Origin: a virus
Virus record (IMG/VR): IMGVR_UViG_3300025138_000270
Span: 1 to 27,438 of that record
Strand: one strand, 5' to 3'
DNA length: 27,438 bases
A model generated the notes under the pieces. The model was not told the origin of the DNA and did not search any database. It worked only from the letters and a program-made list of their open reading frames with translations. A program made the translations under genes and the position numbers. Shown here in pieces: positions 1-6,019 of the stretch (positions are counted from its first letter, which is position 1; each line of letters begins with the position of its first letter).

Positions 1-208
1 CATGAATATCTTTTCTAAGCTTGGCATAACCACTAGGACTATCTAATTCAACATGAGTGCGTATATGTTTCCTTAGCTCATCTTCATGCTTTGGAAATCT
101 TTTTATAATAGGCTGCAGAAACTTAGTAGGACTATGCTTTTTATCATTGGATTCTTTTGCTTTTTTTACAGCAAGCCCGTCTGCAAATTTACTAAAACTT
201 TTAACCAT
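1..208 (-). CDS. Partial hypothetical protein, N-terminal 69 residues, MVKSF start
   Basis: The reading frame opens with ATG at 208 and runs off the left edge with no stop, so only the N-terminus is visible. I do not recognise the family. The visible part is strongly basic (many Lys, Arg and His), with no signal peptide or membrane segment. It starts MVKSFSKFADGLAVKK, which recalls the MKSF/MKTF starts of the upstream genes, but it has no (L/I)xE within the first dozen residues, so it may not be a cleaved capsid-targeting peptide. It begins 23 nt after the stop of the CCA-adding enzyme gene. A perfect TATAAATA late-promoter box lies 35 nt upstream (243-250), inside the 3' end of that gene, which supports both the gene being real and late expression. 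A weak AAAGG precedes the start. Confidence 0.6.
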   Translation of the reverse strand, partial: MVKSFSKFADGLAVKKAKESNDKKHSPTKFLQPIIKRFPKHEDELRKHIRTHVELDSPSGYAKLRKDIH

Positions 209-231
209 ATTAAGTCTGCCTTTGTATTGCG

Positions 232-1437
232 TTATTTTATACTATTTATATGTTTTATCAAATCATCTTTACTACTTTTGCCAGTTCTAATTGAATAGTC
301 TAGTGCAGATTGTAATGCATCTCCAATAGCTTTACCTTTAAATCCAGCTTGTGCTACATCTCTGCCAGATATTGGCATATCTTTTATAGCAGTATATTTG
401 ATGCCTTTGAGTCGAGCCGAAGCTGATATTTTTTGTCCTATAGCTTTCAAATACATATCAGTCATTTTAATATCTGCATTCTGAGACCATTTAACTAATT
501 CAACGTTATCCATATTTTTCCAAGTGGCTATACTGTTGACTGCATTTACGTCGGTGTTAGATAATCTAAGTGCAGATTTTGCAACAGAACCAGCTTTTTC
601 TCCATAACTTTTTAACATAAGTGCAATGAATACTGGAAATGCATTTTTATCTAATCTATCAATTGCTTTCTTATCAATGCTACTTTGTCTAGCGTCTTTG
701 AAAATATGCTTCATAATACCTGAAGAAAACAAGATTTCTACTCCGTGACTGGGAGATTTAGATTTCTTAAATAGCTTTTTAAATTCTTCATTAAATCTGT
801 CGGCAGATATTGTTTTGATTGTAGAAGCTTGTTTCTTCATTTCTTTGAAAGTTTCTCTTTCAATCTTAAATTCAAATCTAGCTGCAAACTGAATGGCACG
901 TAACATTCTCAAAGGATCATCTTCAAATGATGTAGGGCTAATCATACGAATCTGCTTATTCTTAATGTCTTTCATACCCTTGCCATCAGTATCGATAATC
1001 TCTCCAGTATCAATATCTTTAGCAAGTTGATTTATCCAGAAGTCTCTCCGTAGCTGATCTTGTTGAAGTGTAATACCTTTACCAAGCTGTACTTCAAAGT
1101 CTTTATGACCAGAGCCTGTACTTTTAGAGTCGATACGGGGTACAGAAATGTCTATATCTTCTTCTTCTGTAGAACCTGTGGGTACAAATTTTAGAATACC
1201 AAAGGATTTACCCACCATATTCACTTTACCGTGAGGCTTTAATATTCTTTCTAAATCATTGAGTTCCACACCTACAACGATAAGATCCAAGTCTTTTGAA
1301 ACTTTACCTAGTAATTCATCACGAACTACACCGCCGATTTGGTAGATTTTACCACCAGCAGACTTTATACTTTTTCTCACTTCCATTGAAAGTATATCAA
1401 GCATACTTTCATTCAAATGACTTATAAAAGATTTCAT
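232..1437 (-). CDS. CCA-adding enzyme (class II tRNA nucleotidyltransferase) with capsid-targeting-like N-terminus
   Basis: This enzyme adds or repairs the 3'-terminal CCA of tRNA using CTP and ATP. The class II signatures are present in order: GGVVRD (about residues 35-40) with the metal-binding DLD (about 49-51), DIDIS (about 94-98), RRDF (about 130-133), DDPLRMLRAIQFAAR (about 173-187) and SADRF (about 211-215), followed by an all-helical C-terminal half. At 401 residues it is a normal full length. I chose ATG at 1437 (MKSFISHLNES) over a GTG two codons upstream: it forms a TAATG overlap with the stop of the previous gene and has GGAAG about 5 nt upstream. The first ten residues are not part of the nucleotidyltransferase fold and match the T4 internal-protein targeting peptide, with a gp21-type site LNE at 8-10. 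It could instead be a poly(A) polymerase of the same family, but the motifs fit CCA addition well. Confidence 0.9.
   Translation of the reverse strand: MKSFISHLNESMLDILSMEVRKSIKSAGGKIYQIGGVVRDELLGKVSKDLDLIVVGVELNDLERILKPHGKVNMVGKSFGILKFVPTGSTEEEDIDISVPRIDSKSTGSGHKDFEVQLGKGITLQQDQLRRDFWINQLAKDIDTGEIIDTDGKGMKDIKNKQIRMISPTSFEDDPLRMLRAIQFAARFEFKIERETFKEMKKQASTIKTISADRFNEEFKKLFKKSKSPSHGVEILFSSGIMKHIFKDARQSSIDKKAIDRLDKNAFPVFIALMLKSYGEKAGSVAKSALRLSNTDVNAVNSIATWKNMDNVELVKWSQNADIKMTDMYLKAIGQKISASARLKGIKYTAIKDMPISGRDVAQAGFKGKAIGDALQSALDYSIRTGKSSKDDLIKHINSIK
243..250 (-). promoter_or_regulatory. Putative late promoter for the left-edge gene
   Basis: Exact TATAAATA on the minus strand, 35 nt upstream of the ATG at 208, within the last codons of the CCA-adding enzyme gene. 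The surrounding AACATATAAATA is the same as at 3073-3080. AT-rich coding sequence raises the chance of coincidence, but the spacing fits. Confidence 0.55.
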
Positions 1438-1715
1438 TAGCACTTCCAGCGTTTTCTAGCTTGCCTTAAACGACTATTCGGATCTTTCGCAGCTTTTGGC
1501 CACATTTTTAACTGACCTGCGGATCTAGCGCAGTATGATTTGCGACGACCAGCATCTTTTGATCCTGGTTTAGGATTACCAGTAACTGCAGTTTTTAAAT
1601 TTCCACCAGTTTTTCTATTTACAGCATCAACGCCCTTTTGCGTCATACCTGCACCACTTTTAGTTGGGCGATAATGCTTATCTTTTTCAGATAAAAATGC
1701 GATAAAACTTTTCAT
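1437..1715 (-). CDS. Small basic protein with C-terminal CAR...PNSR...W.C motif (DUF6321-like), capsid-targeting-like N-terminus
   Basis: A 92-residue, Lys/Arg-rich protein of unknown function. The C-terminal half carries a compact motif that I associate with small proteins of many marine phages: YCAR (about 61-64), a Lys/Trp-Pro stretch, DPNSR (about 78-82) and a terminal W-K-C. Two cysteines sit at about 62 and 92. The family name DUF6321 is from memory and not verified. The N-terminus MKSFIAFLSEKD has the (L/I)xE site LSE at residues 8-10, exactly where T4 IPIII has IAE. High positive charge would suit a DNA-associated internal head protein. A strong ribosome binding site (AGGAG, 6 nt spacing) precedes ATG 1715, and the stop overlaps the CCA-adding enzyme start (TAATG). 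No catalytic motif is visible. Confidence 0.75.
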   Translation of the reverse strand: MKSFIAFLSEKDKHYRPTKSGAGMTQKGVDAVNRKTGGNLKTAVTGNPKPGSKDAGRRKSYCARSAGQLKMWPKAAKDPNSRLRQARKRWKC

Positions 1716-1724
1716 TTATTTCTC

Positions 1725-2072
1725 CTACCAGTGCTGTACATCTGGATATCTAACAATTGCTCGGATTGCTCTCACTGCTAGTTTTGCAGTCGGATCACCT
1801 CTATCATATAATACAACTTCTGTACCATTTACAAAATCAGATACGTTTACACCTTTACCTATAAGAGTCATTGTTCTGTGTAGATAATCGTTTTCATCAT
1901 AATTGTTTTCAAATCCTGCTTTACCTCTAACCTCAACCCACTTACTGCCTGGCAATGGTCGAATTCTTAGAATGCCCATTTTACCTTGCCTAATATATGT
2001 TAGAGCATAAGACTCTTTCTTTTTACGTTGATTTTTGGTCAATTCAGTTATGAAAGAAAAAAAAGTTTTCAT
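1725..2072 (-). CDS. Hypothetical protein with capsid-targeting-like N-terminus
   Basis: A 115-residue protein of a family I do not recognise. It starts MKTFFSFITELTKNQRKKKE: the first ten residues match the T4 internal-protein targeting peptide, with an (L/I)xE site (ITE) at residues 8-10, followed by a very basic linker. The remainder looks like a small beta-rich domain (alternating hydrophobics such as MGILRIRPLP and WVEVRGKAGF), followed by VVLYDRGDPTAKLAVRAIRAIV. No known catalytic motif, membrane segment or cysteine pair is seen. The start overlaps the stop of the HD-hydrolase gene (TAATG), implying translational coupling, and the next gene begins 9 nt downstream. Confidence 0.7.
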   Translation of the reverse strand: MKTFFSFITELTKNQRKKKESYALTYIRQGKMGILRIRPLPGSKWVEVRGKAGFENNYDENDYLHRTMTLIGKGVNVSDFVNGTEVVLYDRGDPTAKLAVRAIRAIVRYPDVQHW

Positions 2073-2620
2073 TAAACGTATTCCTTAATTTTTTTCTCAA
2101 TTGCTGAAATAATTTTATTATGAGTTTTACTTAGATATCTATCTTTTCTTAATTTTTTTATAGCTAAAGTAGTTTGTGCGGCATATTTCTTTTGAAAATC
2201 TTCTGGTCTAGTGTCAATATCTTGTACATTAGCGAGTCTGTCTGCTAACTTAACAACTAATGACCAACTGGACATTTTAGCCATTTTGTTTGCGATATAT
2301 TCACCTTTACCAATAGCATCAGAAGCAGCCTTATCTGTAGTCAATTCTTGAACCATATCAGCCACAAGAGCACCAAACTGCTTTACCAAATCTTCATAGG
2401 TAGTGTCGGTATCCTCAAGTGTGTCATGAAGATATGCTGCCTGTATTAGGGCAGATAGATTATTAGATTTTTTGAATTGTTTTACAAAACGCGCAACTTC
2501 TTTGGGATGATTTATATACTCACCACCACTCTTCCGAGTTTGTCCTTTATGGGCTTTTGTTGCAACCCTTAATGCTTTTAAAGCATTTTCGTTTAAAGTA
2601 TATGCGCTAAAACTCTGCAT
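2072..2620 (-). CDS. HD-domain phosphohydrolase, SpoT/MESH1-type small alarmone hydrolase-like, capsid-targeting-like N-terminus
   Basis: A 182-residue single-domain HD hydrolase of the ppGpp-hydrolase (RelA/SpoT HD, MESH1) group. The hallmark segments are all present: AHKGQTRKSGGEYINHP (about 23-39; metal His 24, invariant GQxRK and HP), HDTLED (His65, Asp66, Glu69, Asp70) and KLADRLANV (Asp127). No synthetase or regulatory (TGS/ACT) domain is attached, so it should only hydrolyse. Known substrates of the family are (p)ppGpp and, for some members, pyrophosphorylated tRNA 3' ends made by toxSAS toxins. The N-terminus MQSFSAYTLNEN lies before the HD fold and resembles the capsid-targeting tags of the next three genes, with LNE at 9-11 (one residue longer than the others). 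The start directly follows the regA stop (TAAATG). The fold call is firm; the substrate is not known. Confidence 0.85.
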   Translation of the reverse strand: MQSFSAYTLNENALKALRVATKAHKGQTRKSGGEYINHPKEVARFVKQFKKSNNLSALIQAAYLHDTLEDTDTTYEDLVKQFGALVADMVQELTTDKAASDAIGKGEYIANKMAKMSSWSLVVKLADRLANVQDIDTRPEDFQKKYAAQTTLAIKKLRKDRYLSKTHNKIISAIEKKIKEYV

Positions 2621-3031
2621 TTATTTTCTTCCAATATTATACTTGGGACATAACTCCCACTTGTCTTTATCTTTGAAAGGAATAATCTTAATTTGTCGCA
2701 GAGGTGCTAAATTTTCAGCTACCTTACCATTTTCTATTGTGACAAGTCCCCAGTCCGACATTAGTGTTGCTATTGTATTTCTTCTAGCTAAATCACTTTC
2801 TTCTATGTTTGACTTCTTACCGTCTAATAAAAATAGTTCCTTAAAATGTACTATAAAGTATCTACCTTGCTTGTGAAGGATATGACACGATTGAAATAGT
2901 TTGTTTTCTTTTCTACTTGATACGCCTATTCTTGTTAGTGTTTCTCTTACCTTTAAAAAATCATCAGGTTCATTCAGTGTAACTTCTAACATAGAATCAG
3001 GAGTCCAAGATACTATATTTGATTCTTCCAT
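2621..3031 (-). CDS. regA: RegA translational repressor of early mRNAs
   Basis: Homologue of T4 RegA, the RNA-binding protein that blocks ribosome loading on early mRNAs, including the clamp-loader and clamp genes lying just upstream here. The body aligns over nearly its full length with T4 RegA: MLEVTLNEPDDFLKVRETLT, QSCHILHKQGRYFIVHFKE, RRNTIATLMSDWGL and a C-terminal WELCPKYNIG. I start at ATG 3031 (MEESNI); an upstream TTG at 3037 is unlikely. This leaves a 13-residue N-terminal extension relative to T4. An internal ATG at 2992 (MLEVTL) would align exactly with the T4 start, but it has a poorer ribosome binding site. A TATAAATA box at 3073-3080 lies upstream, unusual for a gene expected to act early. 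The next gene (HD hydrolase) is directly adjoining. Confidence 0.95.
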   Translation of the reverse strand: MEESNIVSWTPDSMLEVTLNEPDDFLKVRETLTRIGVSSRKENKLFQSCHILHKQGRYFIVHFKELFLLDGKKSNIEESDLARRNTIATLMSDWGLVTIENGKVAENLAPLRQIKIIPFKDKDKWELCPKYNIGRK

Positions 3032-3072
3032 TGTCAACTCACTTTTTTGTTATATTCATTTTATGACAATGT

Positions 3073-3080
3073 TATTTATA
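3073..3080 (-). promoter_or_regulatory. Putative T4-type late promoter upstream of regA
   Basis: Exact TATAAATA on the minus strand in the 47-nt gp62-regA gap, about 42 nt from the regA ATG. The box matches the gp55-dependent late promoter sequence. It is the only such box between gp55 and the capsid-tagged gene cluster, so it could give that cluster late expression. Confidence 0.6.
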
Positions 3081-3084
3081 TGTT

Positions 3085-3462
3085 TTAGTTTTTGCCGCCT
3101 TTACGCAACTTAAATCTAATGTGATCTAGTTGTTCTTTTGGTAATAAACTAAGTGCTTCACGCGCTCTTTGATTATTATATCCATAATATTCTTTTATTA
3201 ATTCAAGATCATTGATTTTTTCAGCTTTAAACCACTTTGAAAATCTTTTTCGCTTTCTTACCAAAGTTCTCAATAGATCATATTGCATTCTTGCTGGAAT
3301 ATTATGTCTATAATTCATTTCATTTGCTAAGAGAATAGTATCGTTGAAATATGATAAACCTCTATTTACCATATAACTAGAATATTTCTTTTCTGCAATA
3401 TCATCTACCATAATATCATCTTTAGTAGTATTAATTGAATTCAGATAATCAAAGTGATTCAT
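3085..3462 (-). CDS. 62: Clamp loader small subunit gp62
   Basis: Homologue of T4 gp62, which with the gp44 ATPase forms the complex that loads the gp45 sliding clamp at primer-template junctions. It is 125 residues, much shorter than T4 gp62 (187), as I recall for marine T4-like phages. It starts MNHFDYLNSINTTKDD and has the conserved aromatic-rich MVNRGLSYFNDTILLANEMN segment and a basic KRKRFSKWFK stretch. There is no ATPase motif, as expected. The start overlaps the exonuclease stop (TAATG). In T4, genes 44 and 62 adjoin and are coupled; here a DexA-type gene sits between them. Confidence 0.88.
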   Translation of the reverse strand: MNHFDYLNSINTTKDDIMVDDIAEKKYSSYMVNRGLSYFNDTILLANEMNYRHNIPARMQYDLLRTLVRKRKRFSKWFKAEKINDLELIKEYYGYNNQRAREALSLLPKEQLDHIRFKLRKGGKN

Positions 3463-4073
3463 TAAAGTGCCTGTATAATTGTTTGCATTCTCATTACGTC
3501 CATTACAACATCATGTCTTGCGTCATGTGCAACAAACTTTTCTTTACAGCCCTCAGGAATGTAACTATTTCTTTGACCGCTGCCGTATAGTAGACCATCA
3601 AGAAAAGAACGTGTATCACGAACCATCCAAAAAGGATAAGGAACTGAATAACCTGTTTGTTTCATTATACCTTCCATAATAGGAATATCAAAAGTGTTTC
3701 CTCTACAGAATACAGTCTTTAAGTTGTTCATATTAACATTCAATACAAAGAAATTATACAGTTGAGAAATAGATTCGTCAAGTTCTAAATTTGGTTTTAG
3801 TACACTTTTTGCCTCTTCGCCTTGTTTATTCCACCAATCAAGTGTACTTTTTGAAACTTTTCTATTGTAATTCTTTACTTGATCTTCAACATCAAATTTC
3901 ATATACTTTGAATTTTCTAATAATTCGTCATATGAATAAGGAATGTCACCTATAAATCTTGTATCTGAATAACTAAGTAAACCAAGAGATAAAACTACCC
4001 CTTGGTTTACATCAACTGAAAGAGTTTCAAAATCAAAGATAACACAATTATCTAAGCCTTCATATGCAGCCAT
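3462..4073 (-). CDS. dexA: DexA-like 3'-5' exonuclease (DEDD superfamily)
   Basis: Homologue of T4 exonuclease A (DexA). Motif ExoI is DFET (Asp14, Glu16); an ExoII-like RGNTFDIPIM and an ExoIII AHDARHD (His183, Asp188) follow. Other DexA-like stretches are STLDWWNKQGEEAK and KFVAHD. It is about 203 residues against 227 in T4. The frame is open to an ATG at 4112, but I choose ATG 4073 (MAAYEGLD) because it makes a TAATG overlap with the gp44 stop, has GGAATGG just upstream, and puts the ExoI motif near the N-terminus as in the family. It probably degrades single-stranded DNA 3'-5'; a role in host DNA turnover or replication proofreading is inferred. Confidence 0.85.
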   Translation of the reverse strand: MAAYEGLDNCVIFDFETLSVDVNQGVVLSLGLLSYSDTRFIGDIPYSYDELLENSKYMKFDVEDQVKNYNRKVSKSTLDWWNKQGEEAKSVLKPNLELDESISQLYNFFVLNVNMNNLKTVFCRGNTFDIPIMEGIMKQTGYSVPYPFWMVRDTRSFLDGLLYGSGQRNSYIPEGCKEKFVAHDARHDVVMDVMRMQTIIQAL

Positions 4074-5035
4074 TATAACCATTCCACTTCTGCCATAAGA
4101 GTTGTGAGACAAGCAACAGTATTTATTTCGATATCCGCAACAAATGCCGCCTTGTATTGATATTCAGCTAAAGTTAAAACAACTTGAGGAATACTACGAG
4201 GATTTACATTATCTTGCATAGTATCATATATCGATCTAAATATTGCTGAGGTGTCGGTATCAATATTATTTGCTACCCACTGTTTCATTTTTTTAAAGTC
4301 TTTTTCTTTTAAATGCTTTATGAGAGTGCTACTTTCACCCAAACTAGAATTAGTAATACCGTTAGTACTAAGTATACCACCCACAGATCGTCTTTGGATT
4401 TCATTGAGTACTCTTCTCCAATCTGGCGCATGTTTAGAAATAATTGTTGCAACATCTTTATCTGCCCATTTTACATTTTGATCTTCTAAGATACTTCTTA
4501 CATTCTGTAGCATTTGACCACATAGTTCTGCCATAACTTTCTTACTTGTATTAAATTCATATACACCACATCTAGAATGAAGTGGTTCAATAATACGATT
4601 CTTAAAATTACAAGTAAGAATGAAACGACAGTTATTACTAAATTCTTCTATAAATCCACGCAATGCAGGCTGCGTAGATTGTGCGTTTAGATAATCTGCT
4701 TCATCAAGAATAACTACCTTGTAGCCACCCTGTAAAGATACTGTAGATGCAAACTGTTTAATTTTACCACGCAAGGTGTCAATATTGCCTTCTTCAGAAC
4801 CATTTACAATTATGTAATCTAAATTCATTTCATTACATAATGCTTTGGCAACAGTAGTTTTGCCAAGACCAGCAGTGCCTGTAAATAACATATTAGGCAA
4901 CTCACCAGTCTTGACAATATCTTTAAAAGTTTTCTTCAGATCATTTGGTAGGATAGTTCTAGCGATAGTTTGTGGTCTATAACGTTCAACCCACAAAAAT
5001 TCATTGTCCAGCTTGCGCTGTTTTTCTACGTTCAT
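4073..5035 (-). CDS. 44: Clamp loader ATPase subunit gp44
   Basis: AAA+ ATPase of the sliding-clamp loader, homologous to T4 gp44 (319 aa; here 320). Visible motifs are the N-terminal LWVERYRPQTI typical of clamp loaders, Walker A GTAGLGKTT (about 53-61), Walker B VVILDEAD (about 107-114), sensor 1 around ILTCNF (about 139-144) and the SRC arginine-finger motif (about 154-156). It works with gp62 to open and load gp45. The 3' end overlaps the exonuclease start by one nucleotide, so translation is probably coupled. AAGGA lies about 11 nt before the start. Confidence 0.97.
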   Translation of the reverse strand: MNVEKQRKLDNEFLWVERYRPQTIARTILPNDLKKTFKDIVKTGELPNMLFTGTAGLGKTTVAKALCNEMNLDYIIVNGSEEGNIDTLRGKIKQFASTVSLQGGYKVVILDEADYLNAQSTQPALRGFIEEFSNNCRFILTCNFKNRIIEPLHSRCGVYEFNTSKKVMAELCGQMLQNVRSILEDQNVKWADKDVATIISKHAPDWRRVLNEIQRRSVGGILSTNGITNSSLGESSTLIKHLKEKDFKKMKQWVANNIDTDTSAIFRSIYDTMQDNVNPRSIPQVVLTLAEYQYKAAFVADIEINTVACLTTLMAEVEWL

Positions 5036-5061
5036 AATATAATTCTATCCTTGTTAAACGA

Positions 5062-5262
5062 TTACTCTGCTTCGGCTTGCTCTTGCTTCCAGTTTTCTAC
5101 AATCTGCACACCTTGAGTACATTGATCACGCAGTTGTCCAATCGTTGAAAGTTCTTCACCGCGAAAGCCACCTCTTTGTGTTACAGTGTCGATTACAGCA
5201 ATTGCACTACGAGAGATTTGATTCATAAGGTCGTATGCTTTTTTGTGTTGATCATCAGCCAT
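5062..5262 (-). CDS. Small hypothetical protein between clamp and clamp loader genes
   Basis: A 66-residue soluble protein with no family I can name. It reads as mostly helical: an acidic N-terminus, central SAIAVIDTVTQRGGFRGEEL, and a hydrophilic Gln/Glu-rich tail (WKQEQAEAE). There is no cysteine, signal or membrane segment. It starts 5 nt after the gp45 stop and has GGAGA about 9 nt upstream. T4 has the small RNA-polymerase-binding protein RpbA on the other side of gp45, but I see no similarity to it. The position inside the replisome operon suggests a replication or transcription accessory role; that is context only. Confidence 0.7.
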   Translation of the reverse strand: MADDQHKKAYDLMNQISRSAIAVIDTVTQRGGFRGEELSTIGQLRDQCTQGVQIVENWKQEQAEAE

Positions 5263-5267
5263 TAATA

Positions 5268-5957
5268 TTATTCTCCATAAGTTGATGTTTTTTCAAGTGC
5301 AATCCAATATTGCAGCCCGTTAGTCGAATTCGTTAGTTTTGAGATTTTTTGTGAAGAAATCTCGACTTCATAGTTACCAGTTAAAATCTTCAAATTGTTA
5401 ATGTTATATATGAACTTGTATGTAGCATTTGGAGAAGTCGCTGGAATTTCGATAGAAAAAGTATTTGCTGTTGCGTTTTCTGATGTAGTAACAGTAATCT
5501 TTGCCAACTTATCGGATACACCTTCAATAATTAATTCGGTGTGACCCAATGCAGATGCCGCAGCTTTTAACTTTTGTAGTACACCTTCATCTAAATCAAA
5601 TTTAACTTCACCTTCTGGCATTCTAACATCTTTACCAGCTTTTGTCAACATGTCTGTATCTGAAAAGAAATATTTAATATTAGCTAAACCAGATGCATCT
5701 GAAATAGTTACAAAATTCTCTTGAAAATTGAGTGTTGGTTTGTTCTCAGGGCTATCTACCAAATTGATAACTCCAAGAAATTCATTCAGGTCATAGATAC
5801 CAAATTCTTGATCAAAAGTTTCTTCAACATCAATTTTTGCTAGAATATTCTTAGCTTCTGAGATTGTCCTGATAGTGTTTCCAGTATCGATTACAATATT
5901 GCTATTAATCGATGCAAAGTTTTTCAATACAGAAATAGTATTATCTGATAGTTTCAT
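5268..5957 (-). CDS. 45: DNA polymerase sliding clamp gp45
   Basis: Homologue of T4 gp45, the trimeric processivity clamp that is also the mobile activator of late transcription through gp55 and gp33. The start MKLSDNTISVLKNFASIN aligns closely with T4 MKLSKDTTALLKNFATIN, YDLNEFLGVINLV matches T4 YDLNGFLGILSLV, and NINNLKILTGNYEV matches the C-terminal clamp fold. It is 229 residues against 228 in T4. I chose ATG 5957 over one four codons upstream because GGAGA lies about 6 nt before it and the alignment begins there. A sigma70-like promoter (5986-6014) lies immediately upstream, so clamp expression has its own entry point. Confidence 0.97.
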   Translation of the reverse strand: MKLSDNTISVLKNFASINSNIVIDTGNTIRTISEAKNILAKIDVEETFDQEFGIYDLNEFLGVINLVDSPENKPTLNFQENFVTISDASGLANIKYFFSDTDMLTKAGKDVRMPEGEVKFDLDEGVLQKLKAAASALGHTELIIEGVSDKLAKITVTTSENATANTFSIEIPATSPNATYKFIYNINNLKILTGNYEVEISSQKISKLTNSTNGLQYWIALEKTSTYGE

Positions 5958-5985
5958 TTTAGTCTCCATTATGTATATCTACTGC

Positions 5986-6014
5986 ATTATATCAAATATG
6001 CAGGAAAGAGTCAA
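5986..6014 (-). promoter_or_regulatory. Sigma70-like promoter upstream of gp45
   Basis: On the minus strand, TTGACT (6014-6009), a 17-nt spacer and TATAAT (5991-5986), lying in the 50-nt gap between gp46 and gp45. The predicted transcription start falls about 20 nt before the gp45 ribosome binding site. Eleven of twelve consensus positions match. It would boost clamp, clamp loader and regA transcription independently of gp55-47-46. Confidence 0.75.
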
Positions 6015-6019
6015 TAGGT

